Shown here: positions 7,501 to 13,241 of the stretch, in pieces
Position numbering within the stretch: position 1 is the first letter of the stretch
Layout: each line of letters opens with the position of its first letter
From: a bacterium
GTDB lineage: Bacteria > UBP15 > UBA6099 > DSWB01
Length of the DNA: 13,241 nucleotides
Direction: 5' to 3'
Assembly: GCA_020061125.1 (NCBI GenBank)
Contig: JAGUYV010000055.1
Coordinates: forward strand, 1-13,241
Translations under genes and position numbers: made by a program
The notes under the pieces: model-generated
What the model was told of the DNA's origin: nothing
The model's database searches: none
Seen by the model: the letters and a program-made list of their open reading frames with translations, nothing else

Positions 7501-7665
7501 GCGTGCCGCGAAATTCGGCCAGACATCAAAATCATCCTTTGCTCGGGTTACAGCCGGGACAGGTCCATCACAGAACTCCTTGACATGGGCGTCAGCGGTT
7601 TCCTGCAGAAACCGTTCACCGTGAACGATCTGTGCGAGAAAATTGACGATGTGCTGCGTCAGTAG
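4543..7665 (+). CDS. Soluble five-PAS hybrid sensor histidine kinase with C-terminal receiver
   Basis: A 1040-residue cytoplasmic sensor kinase with no signal peptide or membrane helix. After a short coiled coil (about 10-45), five PAS domains follow at roughly 45-155, 165-280, 288-405, 412-530 and 536-655. A HisKA domain comes next with phospho-acceptor H683 in MAHDFNN, then an HATPase domain (N-box near N791-N795, DNGPGI 838-843, GTGLGLA 862-868). A receiver domain ends the protein (about 922-1038; D927-D929, D973, S1001, K1023). All residues needed for autophosphorylation and transfer to the internal receiver are present. PAS domains 3-5 are joined by nearly identical RESEEKYR linkers exactly 124 residues apart, a sign of internal duplication. 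The ligand is unknown, and no heme- or flavin-specific PAS signature is evident. The ATG at 4543 has only a weak ribosome site. It lacks an adjacent response regulator, and the lone receiver at 2624 is a speculative partner. Confidence 0.95.
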   Translation: MTDHANSEQNHLERIAQLEAALERETLLRIESEELLAECEDRYRNMMDRSPQLVIETDLKGCITYANPAAHELFGYSEDMYGSHITEFVHPEDIETELQVFARGLAGGKDTILSRVVTSSGDLRYVFNNSIPRYRHGALDGLIIFGMDVTELKKIQDQLENSEERYRALAEAAEDYIYLFDEDLRLSYVNRAGAKQFRDEPERLIGRHITDLFPEQSSRRQEQSLRQVLETGESIFVENMYPFPGVGEVWLSARLAPVRDSQGHVTAVLGISRDISKRKQAEQALRESEEKYRTVVENAVDGICITRLGGILFANAAFCDLAGVSQNDIAGKTVFDLVTPGEQDKVRQLYAERKRNPQSPPMRIMTYLNRAGAPVPVEVIVARITYQGEVAGHIIVRDMSGRLRAERALRESEEKYRSVVELASEGIGITQNHRLVYVNPQLAAMLGCPAQELIGHPYEDFMTPEDKSRAHEYRASRRGRASEPGRIEGSLVRPDGGVINVDVSTVEIAFDGQPAGLIMLRDVTDRFRAEQALRESEEKYRTVVELANDGVMISRDTVILFANRQLADMIGVSMDDLAGARFTDFMSPERVQELVTTYKTPLDSGQPVPDIFETALRHRNGSEVAVEISAAIINYQGQRSGLTFVRNISERKRAEAEQELLQQQLLQSQKMEAIGTLAGGMAHDFNNALAVILGTAEIAIRKTAPDDLNYTRFHKIIKASERARHLTMKLLTFARKDKLNVQAVSLNALAEDCIDILKQTVSKKIILKTQLAPERCIVSADPNQLHQALFNICLNACEAMPGGGELVISTSQGHFSEIEFPSHDRFEPGEYCRVSVTDNGPGISQDMLEKIFDPFFTTKKSGTGLGLAITLGIIRSHGGHLTARNLEQGGTEFLILLPHAPGEIDTQHLERVFKEHHGGGERIMIIDDDKDFTDLALEALEMAGFRPFVVPTGQAAVEMFQKHQAQVDLVILDMMMPELDGREMFLACREIRPDIKIILCSGYSRDRSITELLDMGVSGFLQKPFTVNDLCEKIDDVLRQ

Positions 7666-7706
7666 CGCCGGGACAGCAGGCCGCTTTTGATTTGAAGTCT
7701 TTGTGC

Positions 7707-7730
7707 CTCCGCGTCTCTGCGGTTTCCTTT
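7707..7730 (-). repeat. CGGAG-rich dispersed intergenic repeat, copy B
   Basis: Read on the minus strand, this 24-base core matches 3042-3065 at 22 of 24 positions (CCGCAGAGACGCGGAG versus CCGCGGAGACGCGGAG in the shared part). It fills most of the 85-base gap between the convergent kinase and acyl-CoA synthetase genes. An AT-rich hairpin (TAAATC-GAG-GATTTA, 7739-7753) follows and overlaps the synthetase stop. No clear T-tract terminator was found in this gap. Confidence 0.7.
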
Positions 7731-7750
7731 GCTTTCAATAAATCGAGGAT

Positions 7751-9838
7751 TTATGCGAGGATGATGCGGCAGTCCGCAGCCGTGCAGCCCTGTGCGGATG
7801 CGAACATGGGATTCAGGTCCATTTCGAGGATGCGGGGCGCGGCGGCAGCCAGGCGGGAAACCGAGACCAGAGCGGATTCCAGTGCGCGCATGTCCACGGG
7901 CCGGCGGCCGCGCGCGCCGGTGAGCAGGGGAAGGCCCGCGATGCCAAGGATCATGGCGCGCGCCTGTGTGCGGTCCAGGGGCGCAAGGCGCAGAACCGTG
8001 TCGCGCAGCACCTCCACGAACACGCCGCCCAGTCCGAACACCACCACGGGGCCGAACGACGGGTCGCGCCTCGCGCCGATGAGGCATTCCACGCCCTCTG
8101 GCTCCGCCATCTTCTGCACCAGCACGGTTCCGGGCGCATTGTGCCTGTCCATGATTTCAAAAAGCTGCTTTGCGGCCGTGAGCGCCTGTTCCGGGGATTT
8201 AATGTCGAGGATCACGCCGCCCGCGTCGCTTTTGTGGCTCATGGCCCGGCTCGTGATTTTCAAGGCCGCGGGAAACCCGATGCGCGCGGCCTCGTGCGCG
8301 GCCTGCTCCGGGTCCGTGGCCTCGGCGCAGGGCTGCGAGGAAATGCCCGCTGCGTTCAGAAGCTCGAAGGCTTGTTTTCCGATCAGCAAACCCGGCGCCG
8401 CGGCTTTGAGAATGCGCGCGGCCGGGCCGGGCAGGGACGGCGTTTTCACGGGCAGGGGTTTGACGGCGCGCGTGCAGAAGCGCAGATAATCGCCCATGGC
8501 GCGCACCGTGGCCCCCATCTGCGTGAACACGGGCACGGTGGTGTCGCCGCGCATGTCTTCGGCCACGCGCGGCAGGGCGAACAGGGTGATGGCCACGGGC
8601 TTGCCGTGCCGCTCGATCAGGCCCTGCACATCGGGCGCGATGTTGCGCGCCATGACCTTGAACGGGCCGACATAATGGTCCGGGGTGCGCCGCTGCATCA
8701 TGATCACGCCGCCGTCCACGGTGTCCTGGGCCAGGGACTTGTCCATGGCCATGAGCACATTGTCCGCGGAAAACGCGTCGCCCATGTCCATGGGGTTTTC
8801 GATGTTGATGACGCCCGCGCGCACGCGCTCCCTGACCGCGGCCAGGGTTTTGGCGTCCGGTTGCGGAAATGTGAACCCGGCCTCGGAATACTCGTCCGCT
8901 GCCATGACCGTGAAGCCGCCCGCGGGCGAGATCACGGTGATGCGGTTGCCGCGAAGGCGCGGCTGGGTGAACATGCGCGCATGGGTGATGAGGTCGTTGA
9001 TGTTGCGCACGCGGGTCACGCCGAATTGCGCGAACGCGGCGTCCGCCACGGCGTCGTCTCCGGCCAGGGACGCGGTGTGGCTCTTGGCGCGCTGCCGACC
9101 CGCGGGCGTGGTGTTGCCCTTGTAAACCAGGATGGGTTTGGGGCAGCGGCTGGCGAGTTGCGCGAACCGTCGGCCGTCGGCCATGCTTTCCAGAAACATG
9201 GCGATGACCTCGGTGCCGGGGTCCTGCATCAGATATTCGAGGTAGTCGCACTCATTGAGGTCGTACTTGTTGCCCATGCTCACCATCTTGTTGGCGAACA
9301 GATTGTGTTCGTGCAGGCCGAGGATGAGCGTGAGGCCCACGCCGCCGCTCTGGCTGATGATGGACACATTGCCCGCGGGGTAGGGGAGGATGAACGAGAA
9401 GGGCGCGCACAGGCCGATTTCCGCGTTGATCACGCCCAGGCAGTTCGGCCCCACAAGGCGGATGCCGTGCGCCGAGGCTTTTTCCTGGATCTCTTGGCCC
9501 AGGGCCGCGCCCTGCGCGTTGAGTTCGGAAAATCCGGCAGTCTCGATGATGGCGAAGGGCGTTCCCTTGGCCGCGCACTGGTCCAGGAGATCCGGCACGG
9601 TGCGCGCCGGAGACAGCACGATGAGCAGATCCACGGGTCCGGGGATGTCTTGCATGGTGGCGTACACGGGAACCGCGCCCACGGGTTCCTGGCGCACCGG
9701 ATTGATGCCGTACACCGCGCCCCTGAAGTTCCAGGACTCCAGGTTGCGCACGATCATGGCCGCCAGATTGCTGGTGCGGGGGGACACGCCGGCCACGGCC
9801 ACGCTCCCGGGGTAAAACAGCTTGTGCAGATCCGCCAC
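7751..9838 (-). CDS. ADP-forming acyl-CoA synthetase (acetate-CoA ligase type), fused alpha-beta chain
   Basis: A 695-residue cytoplasmic enzyme that interconverts acyl-CoA, ADP and phosphate with the free acid, CoA and ATP, probably for energy gain from acetyl-CoA or another acyl-CoA. The order is CoA-binding Rossmann domain (about 5-130; GSVAVAGVSP at the start), succinyl-CoA ligase-like domain (about 150-290), a linker region, then an ATP-grasp domain (about 480-690). The two histidines of the phosphate relay are visible: H254 in AKSHTASLAGDD and H535 in SRAMSHKSDAGG. The ATP-grasp C-terminus has the usual EMDLNPMF. Fused chains near 700 residues are common. The start is GTG (9836-9838), with GGAGG seven bases upstream and a good promoter. 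Substrate range cannot be read from the sequence. A protein lysine acetyltransferase of the Pat type is unlikely because no GNAT domain is present. It stands alone, convergent to the kinase. Confidence 0.92.
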   Translation of the reverse strand: MADLHKLFYPGSVAVAGVSPRTSNLAAMIVRNLESWNFRGAVYGINPVRQEPVGAVPVYATMQDIPGPVDLLIVLSPARTVPDLLDQCAAKGTPFAIIETAGFSELNAQGAALGQEIQEKASAHGIRLVGPNCLGVINAEIGLCAPFSFILPYPAGNVSIISQSGGVGLTLILGLHEHNLFANKMVSMGNKYDLNECDYLEYLMQDPGTEVIAMFLESMADGRRFAQLASRCPKPILVYKGNTTPAGRQRAKSHTASLAGDDAVADAAFAQFGVTRVRNINDLITHARMFTQPRLRGNRITVISPAGGFTVMAADEYSEAGFTFPQPDAKTLAAVRERVRAGVINIENPMDMGDAFSADNVLMAMDKSLAQDTVDGGVIMMQRRTPDHYVGPFKVMARNIAPDVQGLIERHGKPVAITLFALPRVAEDMRGDTTVPVFTQMGATVRAMGDYLRFCTRAVKPLPVKTPSLPGPAARILKAAAPGLLIGKQAFELLNAAGISSQPCAEATDPEQAAHEAARIGFPAALKITSRAMSHKSDAGGVILDIKSPEQALTAAKQLFEIMDRHNAPGTVLVQKMAEPEGVECLIGARRDPSFGPVVVFGLGGVFVEVLRDTVLRLAPLDRTQARAMILGIAGLPLLTGARGRRPVDMRALESALVSVSRLAAAAPRILEMDLNPMFASAQGCTAADCRIILA

Positions 9839-9891
9839 GCCTCGGCCTCCGGCCCTGCGGCGGCTGCGGCGCGCCGGTTCAGGGCTTACTC

Positions 9892-9921
9892 ATTATATAG
9901 CGCGCGCGCCCGCGGTGTCAT
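9892..9921 (-). promoter_or_regulatory. Sigma-70-type promoter for the acyl-CoA synthetase
   Basis: On the minus strand ATGACA (9921-9916) and TATAAT (9897-9892) are separated by 18 bases. The -10 is perfect and the -35 matches five of six consensus positions. The GTG start at 9838 lies about 50 bases downstream. The AT-rich -10 stands out from very GC-rich surroundings. Confidence 0.6.
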
Positions 9922-9965
9922 ATTCGAATCCGCATGGCGGGTGAGGGCGCGCGCCGCCCGGTTTG

Positions 9966-9994
9966 TTGAATTTTCCCGGCCCCCGCGATAGATT
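9966..9994 (+). promoter_or_regulatory. Possible promoter for the epimerase operon or a short leader RNA
   Basis: TTGAAT (9966-9971) and TAGATT (9989-9994) are separated by 17 bases, with a predicted transcript start near 10001. This leaves a leader of about 120 bases before the epimerase ATG. It is divergent from, and about 45 bases away from, the synthetase promoter. Confidence 0.45.
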
Positions 9995-10035
9995 ATCAGC
10001 TAGAACCGGCAGCAGCCGCCACGCAGGCTGCCGCG

Positions 10036-10059
10036 CCTCGGAACGAGGTTTTTTGTTTT
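10036..10059 (+). terminator. Intrinsic-terminator-like hairpin in the epimerase leader
   Basis: CCTCG (10036-10040) pairs with CGAGG (10044-10048) around a GAA loop and is followed by six T, G, then more T (10049-10060). Upstream, CGGCAGC (10007-10013) can pair with GCTGCCG (10027-10033). It lies after the putative promoter and 60 bases before the epimerase start. It could therefore attenuate the operon or end a short RNA of about 55-60 bases. The stem is short, so termination may be partial. Confidence 0.5.
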
Positions 10060-10121
10060 TATGGGGCCGGGCGCGCGGCGTACCGGCGGCGGAGGCCGTT
10101 GCGCAACAAGGGAGACATTGC

Positions 10122-11066
10122 ATGAAAATTCTGGTCACGGGCGCCGCCGGTTTCATCGGCTCGTCCACCGCGGAATATCTGATCGGCAAAGGCCACGATG
10201 TCGTGGGCATTGACTGCTTCACGGACTATTACGCCCGCGACATTAAGGAGCGCAACCTGCACGCTCTGCGGCGCAGCCCGGCCTTCGAGTTCGTGGAACA
10301 GAGCCTGATGGACGCGGATCTCAAGGCGCTGCTCACGGGCGTGCAGGGCGTGTACCACGCCGCGGCCCAGGCCGGAGTGCGCGCGAGCTGGGGCCGCGAT
10401 TTCGACATCTATGTGCAGAACAACATCCGGGCCACGCAGATGCTGCTCGAAGCGGCCAAGGACTCGGATGTCAGCCGGTTCGTGTACGCGTCGTCGTCGT
10501 CCGTGTACGGAGACGCGGTGCGGTATCCCGTAACAGAGGACCTGGCCCCGCAGCCCGTGTCCCCTTATGGCGTGTCCAAGCTCGCGGCCGAGCATCTGTG
10601 TTATCTGTACTGGAAGAACTTCGGCGTGCCCGCGGTGTCCCTGCGCTATTTCACCGTGTTCGGGCCGCGCCAGAGGCCGGACATGGGGTTTCACAAGTTC
10701 ATCCGCGCCATGCTCACGGGCCAGGAAATCACCGTGTACGGCGACGGCACGCAGACGCGCGATTTCACCTACATCTCGGATATCGTGAATGCCAATGCCG
10801 CAGCCCTGGAGTGCGGGGACCAGGCGCTGGGAAAAGCGATCAACATTGGCGGCGGCAACAACGAACCGCTTCACAAAGTGTTCGAGATGCTCGCGGAGAT
10901 CACGGGCGTCGAGCCGCGGCTCACATACATTGAAAAGCAGAAGGGCGATGTGCTGCACACCTATGCGGACATCACGCTTGCCCGCAGCCTTCTCGGGTTT
11001 GCGCCCGAGGTTCCGCTGCGCGACGGGTTGGAGCGCGAGGCGGACTGGCTGCGCGCGATCCTGTGA
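10122..11066 (+). CDS. NAD-dependent UDP-sugar epimerase/dehydratase (extended SDR family)
   Basis: A 314-residue cytoplasmic enzyme of the extended short-chain dehydrogenase family, likely acting on a nucleotide sugar (UDP-glucose, UDP-glucuronate or UDP-N-acetyl sugar 4-epimerase type). The Rossmann motif GAAGFIG is at residues 7-13, the SSSSVYG serine region at 124-130, and the catalytic YGVSK has Y149 and K153. YFTVFGPRQRPDMGF (about 176-190) is the substrate-loop signature shared by UDP-glucuronate and related epimerases. I chose the ATG at 10122 because AAGGGAG lies 7 bases upstream and the protein then begins directly with MKILVTG; an upstream in-frame extension is not supported. It is the first gene of a sugar-polymer set and supplies a precursor for the glycosyltransferase 73 bases downstream. 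The exact sugar cannot be assigned from the sequence. Confidence 0.9.
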   Translation: MKILVTGAAGFIGSSTAEYLIGKGHDVVGIDCFTDYYARDIKERNLHALRRSPAFEFVEQSLMDADLKALLTGVQGVYHAAAQAGVRASWGRDFDIYVQNNIRATQMLLEAAKDSDVSRFVYASSSSVYGDAVRYPVTEDLAPQPVSPYGVSKLAAEHLCYLYWKNFGVPAVSLRYFTVFGPRQRPDMGFHKFIRAMLTGQEITVYGDGTQTRDFTYISDIVNANAAALECGDQALGKAINIGGGNNEPLHKVFEMLAEITGVEPRLTYIEKQKGDVLHTYADITLARSLLGFAPEVPLRDGLEREADWLRAIL

Positions 11067-11139
11067 CCGCGGTCGCGTTCGCCCGCTTTTGTGAGATAAT
11101 ATCCAAAGGGAAATTCCGGCAGCGCGCGGAGCGCATCTT

Positions 11140-12024
11140 ATGGTGAACATTCCGGTGTTCGGAAAGAAAAAGCCGCAACTGACCATCGTGATTCCCGCGT
11201 ACAACGAAGAGGAATCCATCGGCGGCGTGCTCGAGCAGTTGGCCGCGCTGCGCGAGGACATCCCCGCGCGGGTCATCGTGGTGGACGACGGGTCAGCCGA
11301 TCGCACCGCGTCCATCGCCGAAGCCGCGGGCGCGGAAGTCGTCCGCCACCGCCGCAACAAGGGCTACGGCGCCGCGCTCAAGACCGGCATCCGCGAGGCC
11401 GATTCCGAGTTCGTTCTCACCCTGGACGCCGACGGCCAGTACCGCCCCGTGGACATTCTCAAGCTCTGGGAAGTGGCCGCGGATTTCGACATGGTCTCCG
11501 GCCGCCGCACGCAGTTGCTGCACAGCGCCCTGTGGCGCATGCCCGGAAAGTGGCTCCTCTCCTGGATGGCCAATTACCTCACCAGACAGAAAATCCCGGA
11601 CCTGAACTCCGGGCTGCGCCTGTTCCGCACGGATGTCATCAAAAAATATCTGCACATCTGCCCCATGGGGTTTTCCTTTTCCACGACGAGCATGATGGCG
11701 CTGTTGAGCCGCGGGTACAATGTGGGGTTCGTGCCCGTGGAGGTCCACAAGCGCGAGGGCCGCAGCACGGTTAAGCTGTCAACGGGCTTCGAGACCATCA
11801 TCCTGATTCTGCGCATCGCCGCGCTGTTCAATCCCCTGCGCCTGTTCGTGCCTTTGAGCGCGGCGTCCTTCGTTTTTGGCACCCTCTGGGGCGGATATTA
11901 CATCCTGCAGCGCCACGGCTTGAGCATGGCCGCCACACTGGCCATGGTCACCGGCGTCCTCCTGTTCTCCCTGGGCATCATTTGCGACCAGATCTCGCAG
12001 TTGCGGCTGGAGCGGTTCGAATAA
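11140..12024 (+). CDS. Membrane-anchored family 2 glycosyltransferase (polyprenyl-phosphate sugar synthase-like)
   Basis: A 294-residue inverting glycosyltransferase with a GT-A fold. TIVIPAYNEEESI opens the nucleotide-binding domain (15-27), DDGS (49-52) follows, and DADGQ (96-100) carries the metal-binding acidic residues. KREGRST (204-210) follows the acceptor region. Two hydrophobic helices at about 219-250 and 263-285 anchor the C-terminus. This arrangement is like DPM1/GtrB-type enzymes that transfer a sugar from a nucleotide donor to polyprenyl phosphate at the cytoplasmic face. The short basic start (GKKKPQ) leads straight into the domain. The ATG at 11140 has a GGAG site 8 bases before it. 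Its TAA overlaps the ATG of the next gene by one base. The donor sugar is unknown, and it could instead be a direct polymer glycosyltransferase. Confidence 0.9.
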   Translation: MVNIPVFGKKKPQLTIVIPAYNEEESIGGVLEQLAALREDIPARVIVVDDGSADRTASIAEAAGAEVVRHRRNKGYGAALKTGIREADSEFVLTLDADGQYRPVDILKLWEVAADFDMVSGRRTQLLHSALWRMPGKWLLSWMANYLTRQKIPDLNSGLRLFRTDVIKKYLHICPMGFSFSTTSMMALLSRGYNVGFVPVEVHKREGRSTVKLSTGFETIILILRIAALFNPLRLFVPLSAASFVFGTLWGGYYILQRHGLSMAATLAMVTGVLLFSLGIICDQISQLRLERFE

Positions 12025-13241
12025 TGTGCGGCGTGGCAGGCCTGCTGCATTTTGACGGGCGCCCCGCGGACGCCGCCGTGGTGCGCGCCATGACCGATAC
12101 CCTGGCGCACCGCGGCCCCGACGACTCCGGCGTCTTCACCTCCGGCCCCGCGGGCCTGGGCCACCGCCGCCTGTCCATCATTGACCTGTCACCGGCCGGC
12201 CGCCAGCCCATGGCCAACGAAGACGGCTCCGTGCTCGTCACCTACAACGGCGAAATCTACAACTTCCCGGAACTGAAAAAAGAACTGCAGGACGCGGGCC
12301 ATCATTTCCGCTCGAACACGGACACCGAAGTCATCGTGCACGGGTACGAGGAATGGGGCCTGGACTGCGTGCACCGCTTCAACGGCATGTTCGCATTCGG
12401 CCTGTGGGATGACAAAAAGCAACAACTCTGGCTCGTGCGCGACCGCATGGGCGTCAAGCCGCTGTTCTACGCCGCGCTCCCGGACCGCATTCTATTCGGC
12501 TCGGAGATCAAGGCGATACTGGCCGCGCCGGACGCGCCGCGCGACATGGACATCGAGGCGCTGGCCCTGTACCTGCAACTGAACTGGATGCCCGCGCCGC
12601 GCACGCTCCTGGCGCGCGTGCGCCAGCTCGAACCCGGCGAACACCTTGTGGCCGGCGCCTCGGGGAACATCCGCAAAACCCGCTACTGGGATCTGGAATT
12701 CCGCGAAGGCGGGCGCCGCAGTGAACGCGAGTGGATTGACGAACTGGGCGCGCGCCTCGAAGAGTCTGTGCGCCTTCGTCTTGTCAGCGATGTGCCTTTC
12801 GGCGCATTCTTGAGCGGGGGCGCGGACTCCAGCGCCGTGTCCTGGTTCATGGCCCGCAACATGCGCGAAAAGCTCAAGACCTTCTCCATCCATTTCGGAG
12901 AACCCACCTACGACGAGGACGAATACGCCAGGGCCGTGGCGGCCTCCATCGGCGCCGAGCACCATCAGACCCGTGTGACCGCGGACCTGGCCGCGGCGCT
13001 GCCGGACATCGTGAGGCACGCGGAGGAGCCGACCGCGGACTCGTCCATGGTGGCGGTGTATTATCTGGCGCGCGAGACCCGCCGCCATGTCACCATGGTG
13101 CAGAGCGGCGACGGTGCGGACGAGTTGCTCGCGGGTTACGAAACCTATCAGGCGCATTACATTCACAGGCTCATGCGCGCCATGCCGCGGTTCGTGCGCC
13201 GCGGCGCGCTCGCCGCGCTCGTGAACAGCATGCCCGTGTCC
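12024..13241 (+). CDS. asnB: AsnB-type glutamine-dependent amidotransferase, N-terminal 406 residues (cut by window end)
   Basis: The frame is open from ATG 12024 to the last base; the full protein is probably about 600 residues or more. The N-terminal class II glutaminase domain begins MCGVAGLL, so Cys2 becomes the N-terminal nucleophile after Met removal. LAHRGPDDSG, the GHRRLSIIDL segment and the YNGEIYN oxyanion/ammonia-site motif are all present. The synthetase domain starts near residue 230 and has the ATP-pyrophosphatase loop SGGADSS at 264-270, followed by SIHFGEPTYDEDEYA and VQSGDGADELLAGY. The enzyme forms asparagine from aspartate, or, in surface-polymer clusters, an amide on a sugar acid or other substrate. 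Next to an epimerase and a glycosyltransferase with TAATG coupling, the polysaccharide role is more likely than housekeeping, but this is inference. The C-terminus is not in the window. Confidence 0.9.
   Translation, partial: MCGVAGLLHFDGRPADAAVVRAMTDTLAHRGPDDSGVFTSGPAGLGHRRLSIIDLSPAGRQPMANEDGSVLVTYNGEIYNFPELKKELQDAGHHFRSNTDTEVIVHGYEEWGLDCVHRFNGMFAFGLWDDKKQQLWLVRDRMGVKPLFYAALPDRILFGSEIKAILAAPDAPRDMDIEALALYLQLNWMPAPRTLLARVRQLEPGEHLVAGASGNIRKTRYWDLEFREGGRRSEREWIDELGARLEESVRLRLVSDVPFGAFLSGGADSSAVSWFMARNMREKLKTFSIHFGEPTYDEDEYARAVAASIGAEHHQTRVTADLAAALPDIVRHAEEPTADSSMVAVYYLARETRRHVTMVQSGDGADELLAGYETYQAHYIHRLMRAMPRFVRRGALAALVNSMPVS

Noticed and set aside
7739-7753. AT-rich hairpin TAAATC-GAG-GATTTA at the end of the acyl-CoA synthetase gene
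   Set aside because: The weak AT stem lacks a T-tract on either strand, which is not enough for a terminator. It is only noted with the repeat at 7707.
8141-9991. 616-codon + strand frame opposite the acyl-CoA synthetase
   Set aside because: The translation is low-complexity Gly/Arg/His-rich and motif-free, while the minus strand encodes a complete family member with catalytic histidines.
9963-10121. N-terminal extension of the epimerase from 9963
   Set aside because: The family starts directly at MKILVTG. The extension runs through the putative promoter and a terminator hairpin, and the ATG at 10122 has a good ribosome site.

Overview
The window is GC-rich (roughly 60-65 % by eye) and densely coded, with both strands used. 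A Tat-exported iron-sulfur subunit, an NrfD-type membrane subunit, a tiny membrane protein and a c-type cytochrome tail sit together. An ADP-forming acyl-CoA synthetase and a ferredoxin-nitroreductase are also present. This combination suggests an anaerobic, respiring or syntrophic bacterium, most likely of the Desulfobacterota (sulfate-reducer type). That placement is inferred from gene content only; there is no rRNA or other phylogenetic marker in the window.

Region 1 (1-2989, + strand) is an operon for a transmembrane redox complex of the Hmc kind. It holds the C-terminus of a multiheme cytochrome c (two CxxCH motifs visible), an HmcB-like four-cluster [4Fe-4S] protein with a Tat signal, one C-terminal membrane helix and a long charged tail, an HmcC-like NrfD quinone-interacting subunit, and a 42-residue HmcD-like membrane protein. 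A stand-alone response-regulator receiver domain follows, in the position Rrf1 holds after hmc in Desulfovibrio. HmcE- and HmcF-like genes are absent between the small subunit and the regulator. Together the subunits would carry electrons between a periplasmic cytochrome pool and the quinone pool or the cytoplasm.

Region 2 (2990-3454) is a non-coding stretch of 465 bases. It is rich in repeats (CGGAG-rich elements, two perfect 45-base direct repeats, a pair of CCGG-rich inverted segments) and contains a strong intrinsic terminator.

Region 3 (3455-9838) carries three genes: a ferredoxin-nitroreductase (-), a 1040-residue soluble hybrid histidine kinase with five PAS domains (+), and a fused alpha-beta ADP-forming acyl-CoA synthetase (-). 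The kinase and synthetase are convergent, and between their ends lies a second copy of the CGGAG-rich repeat.

Region 4 (9839-13241, + strand) starts with a divergent promoter region. It includes a possible short leader ending in an intrinsic-terminator-like hairpin. A polysaccharide or lipopolysaccharide gene set follows: a UDP-sugar epimerase/dehydratase, a membrane-anchored family 2 glycosyltransferase and an AsnB-type glutamine amidotransferase that is cut by the window end. The last two overlap by one base (TAATG) and should be translationally coupled.

No phage, insertion sequence, CRISPR array, tRNA or rRNA was seen. I see no clear new multi-gene system. The items most worth a second look are the cytoplasmic tail of the HmcB-like subunit beside a lone receiver protein, the leader with a terminator before the epimerase, and the intergenic repeat families.
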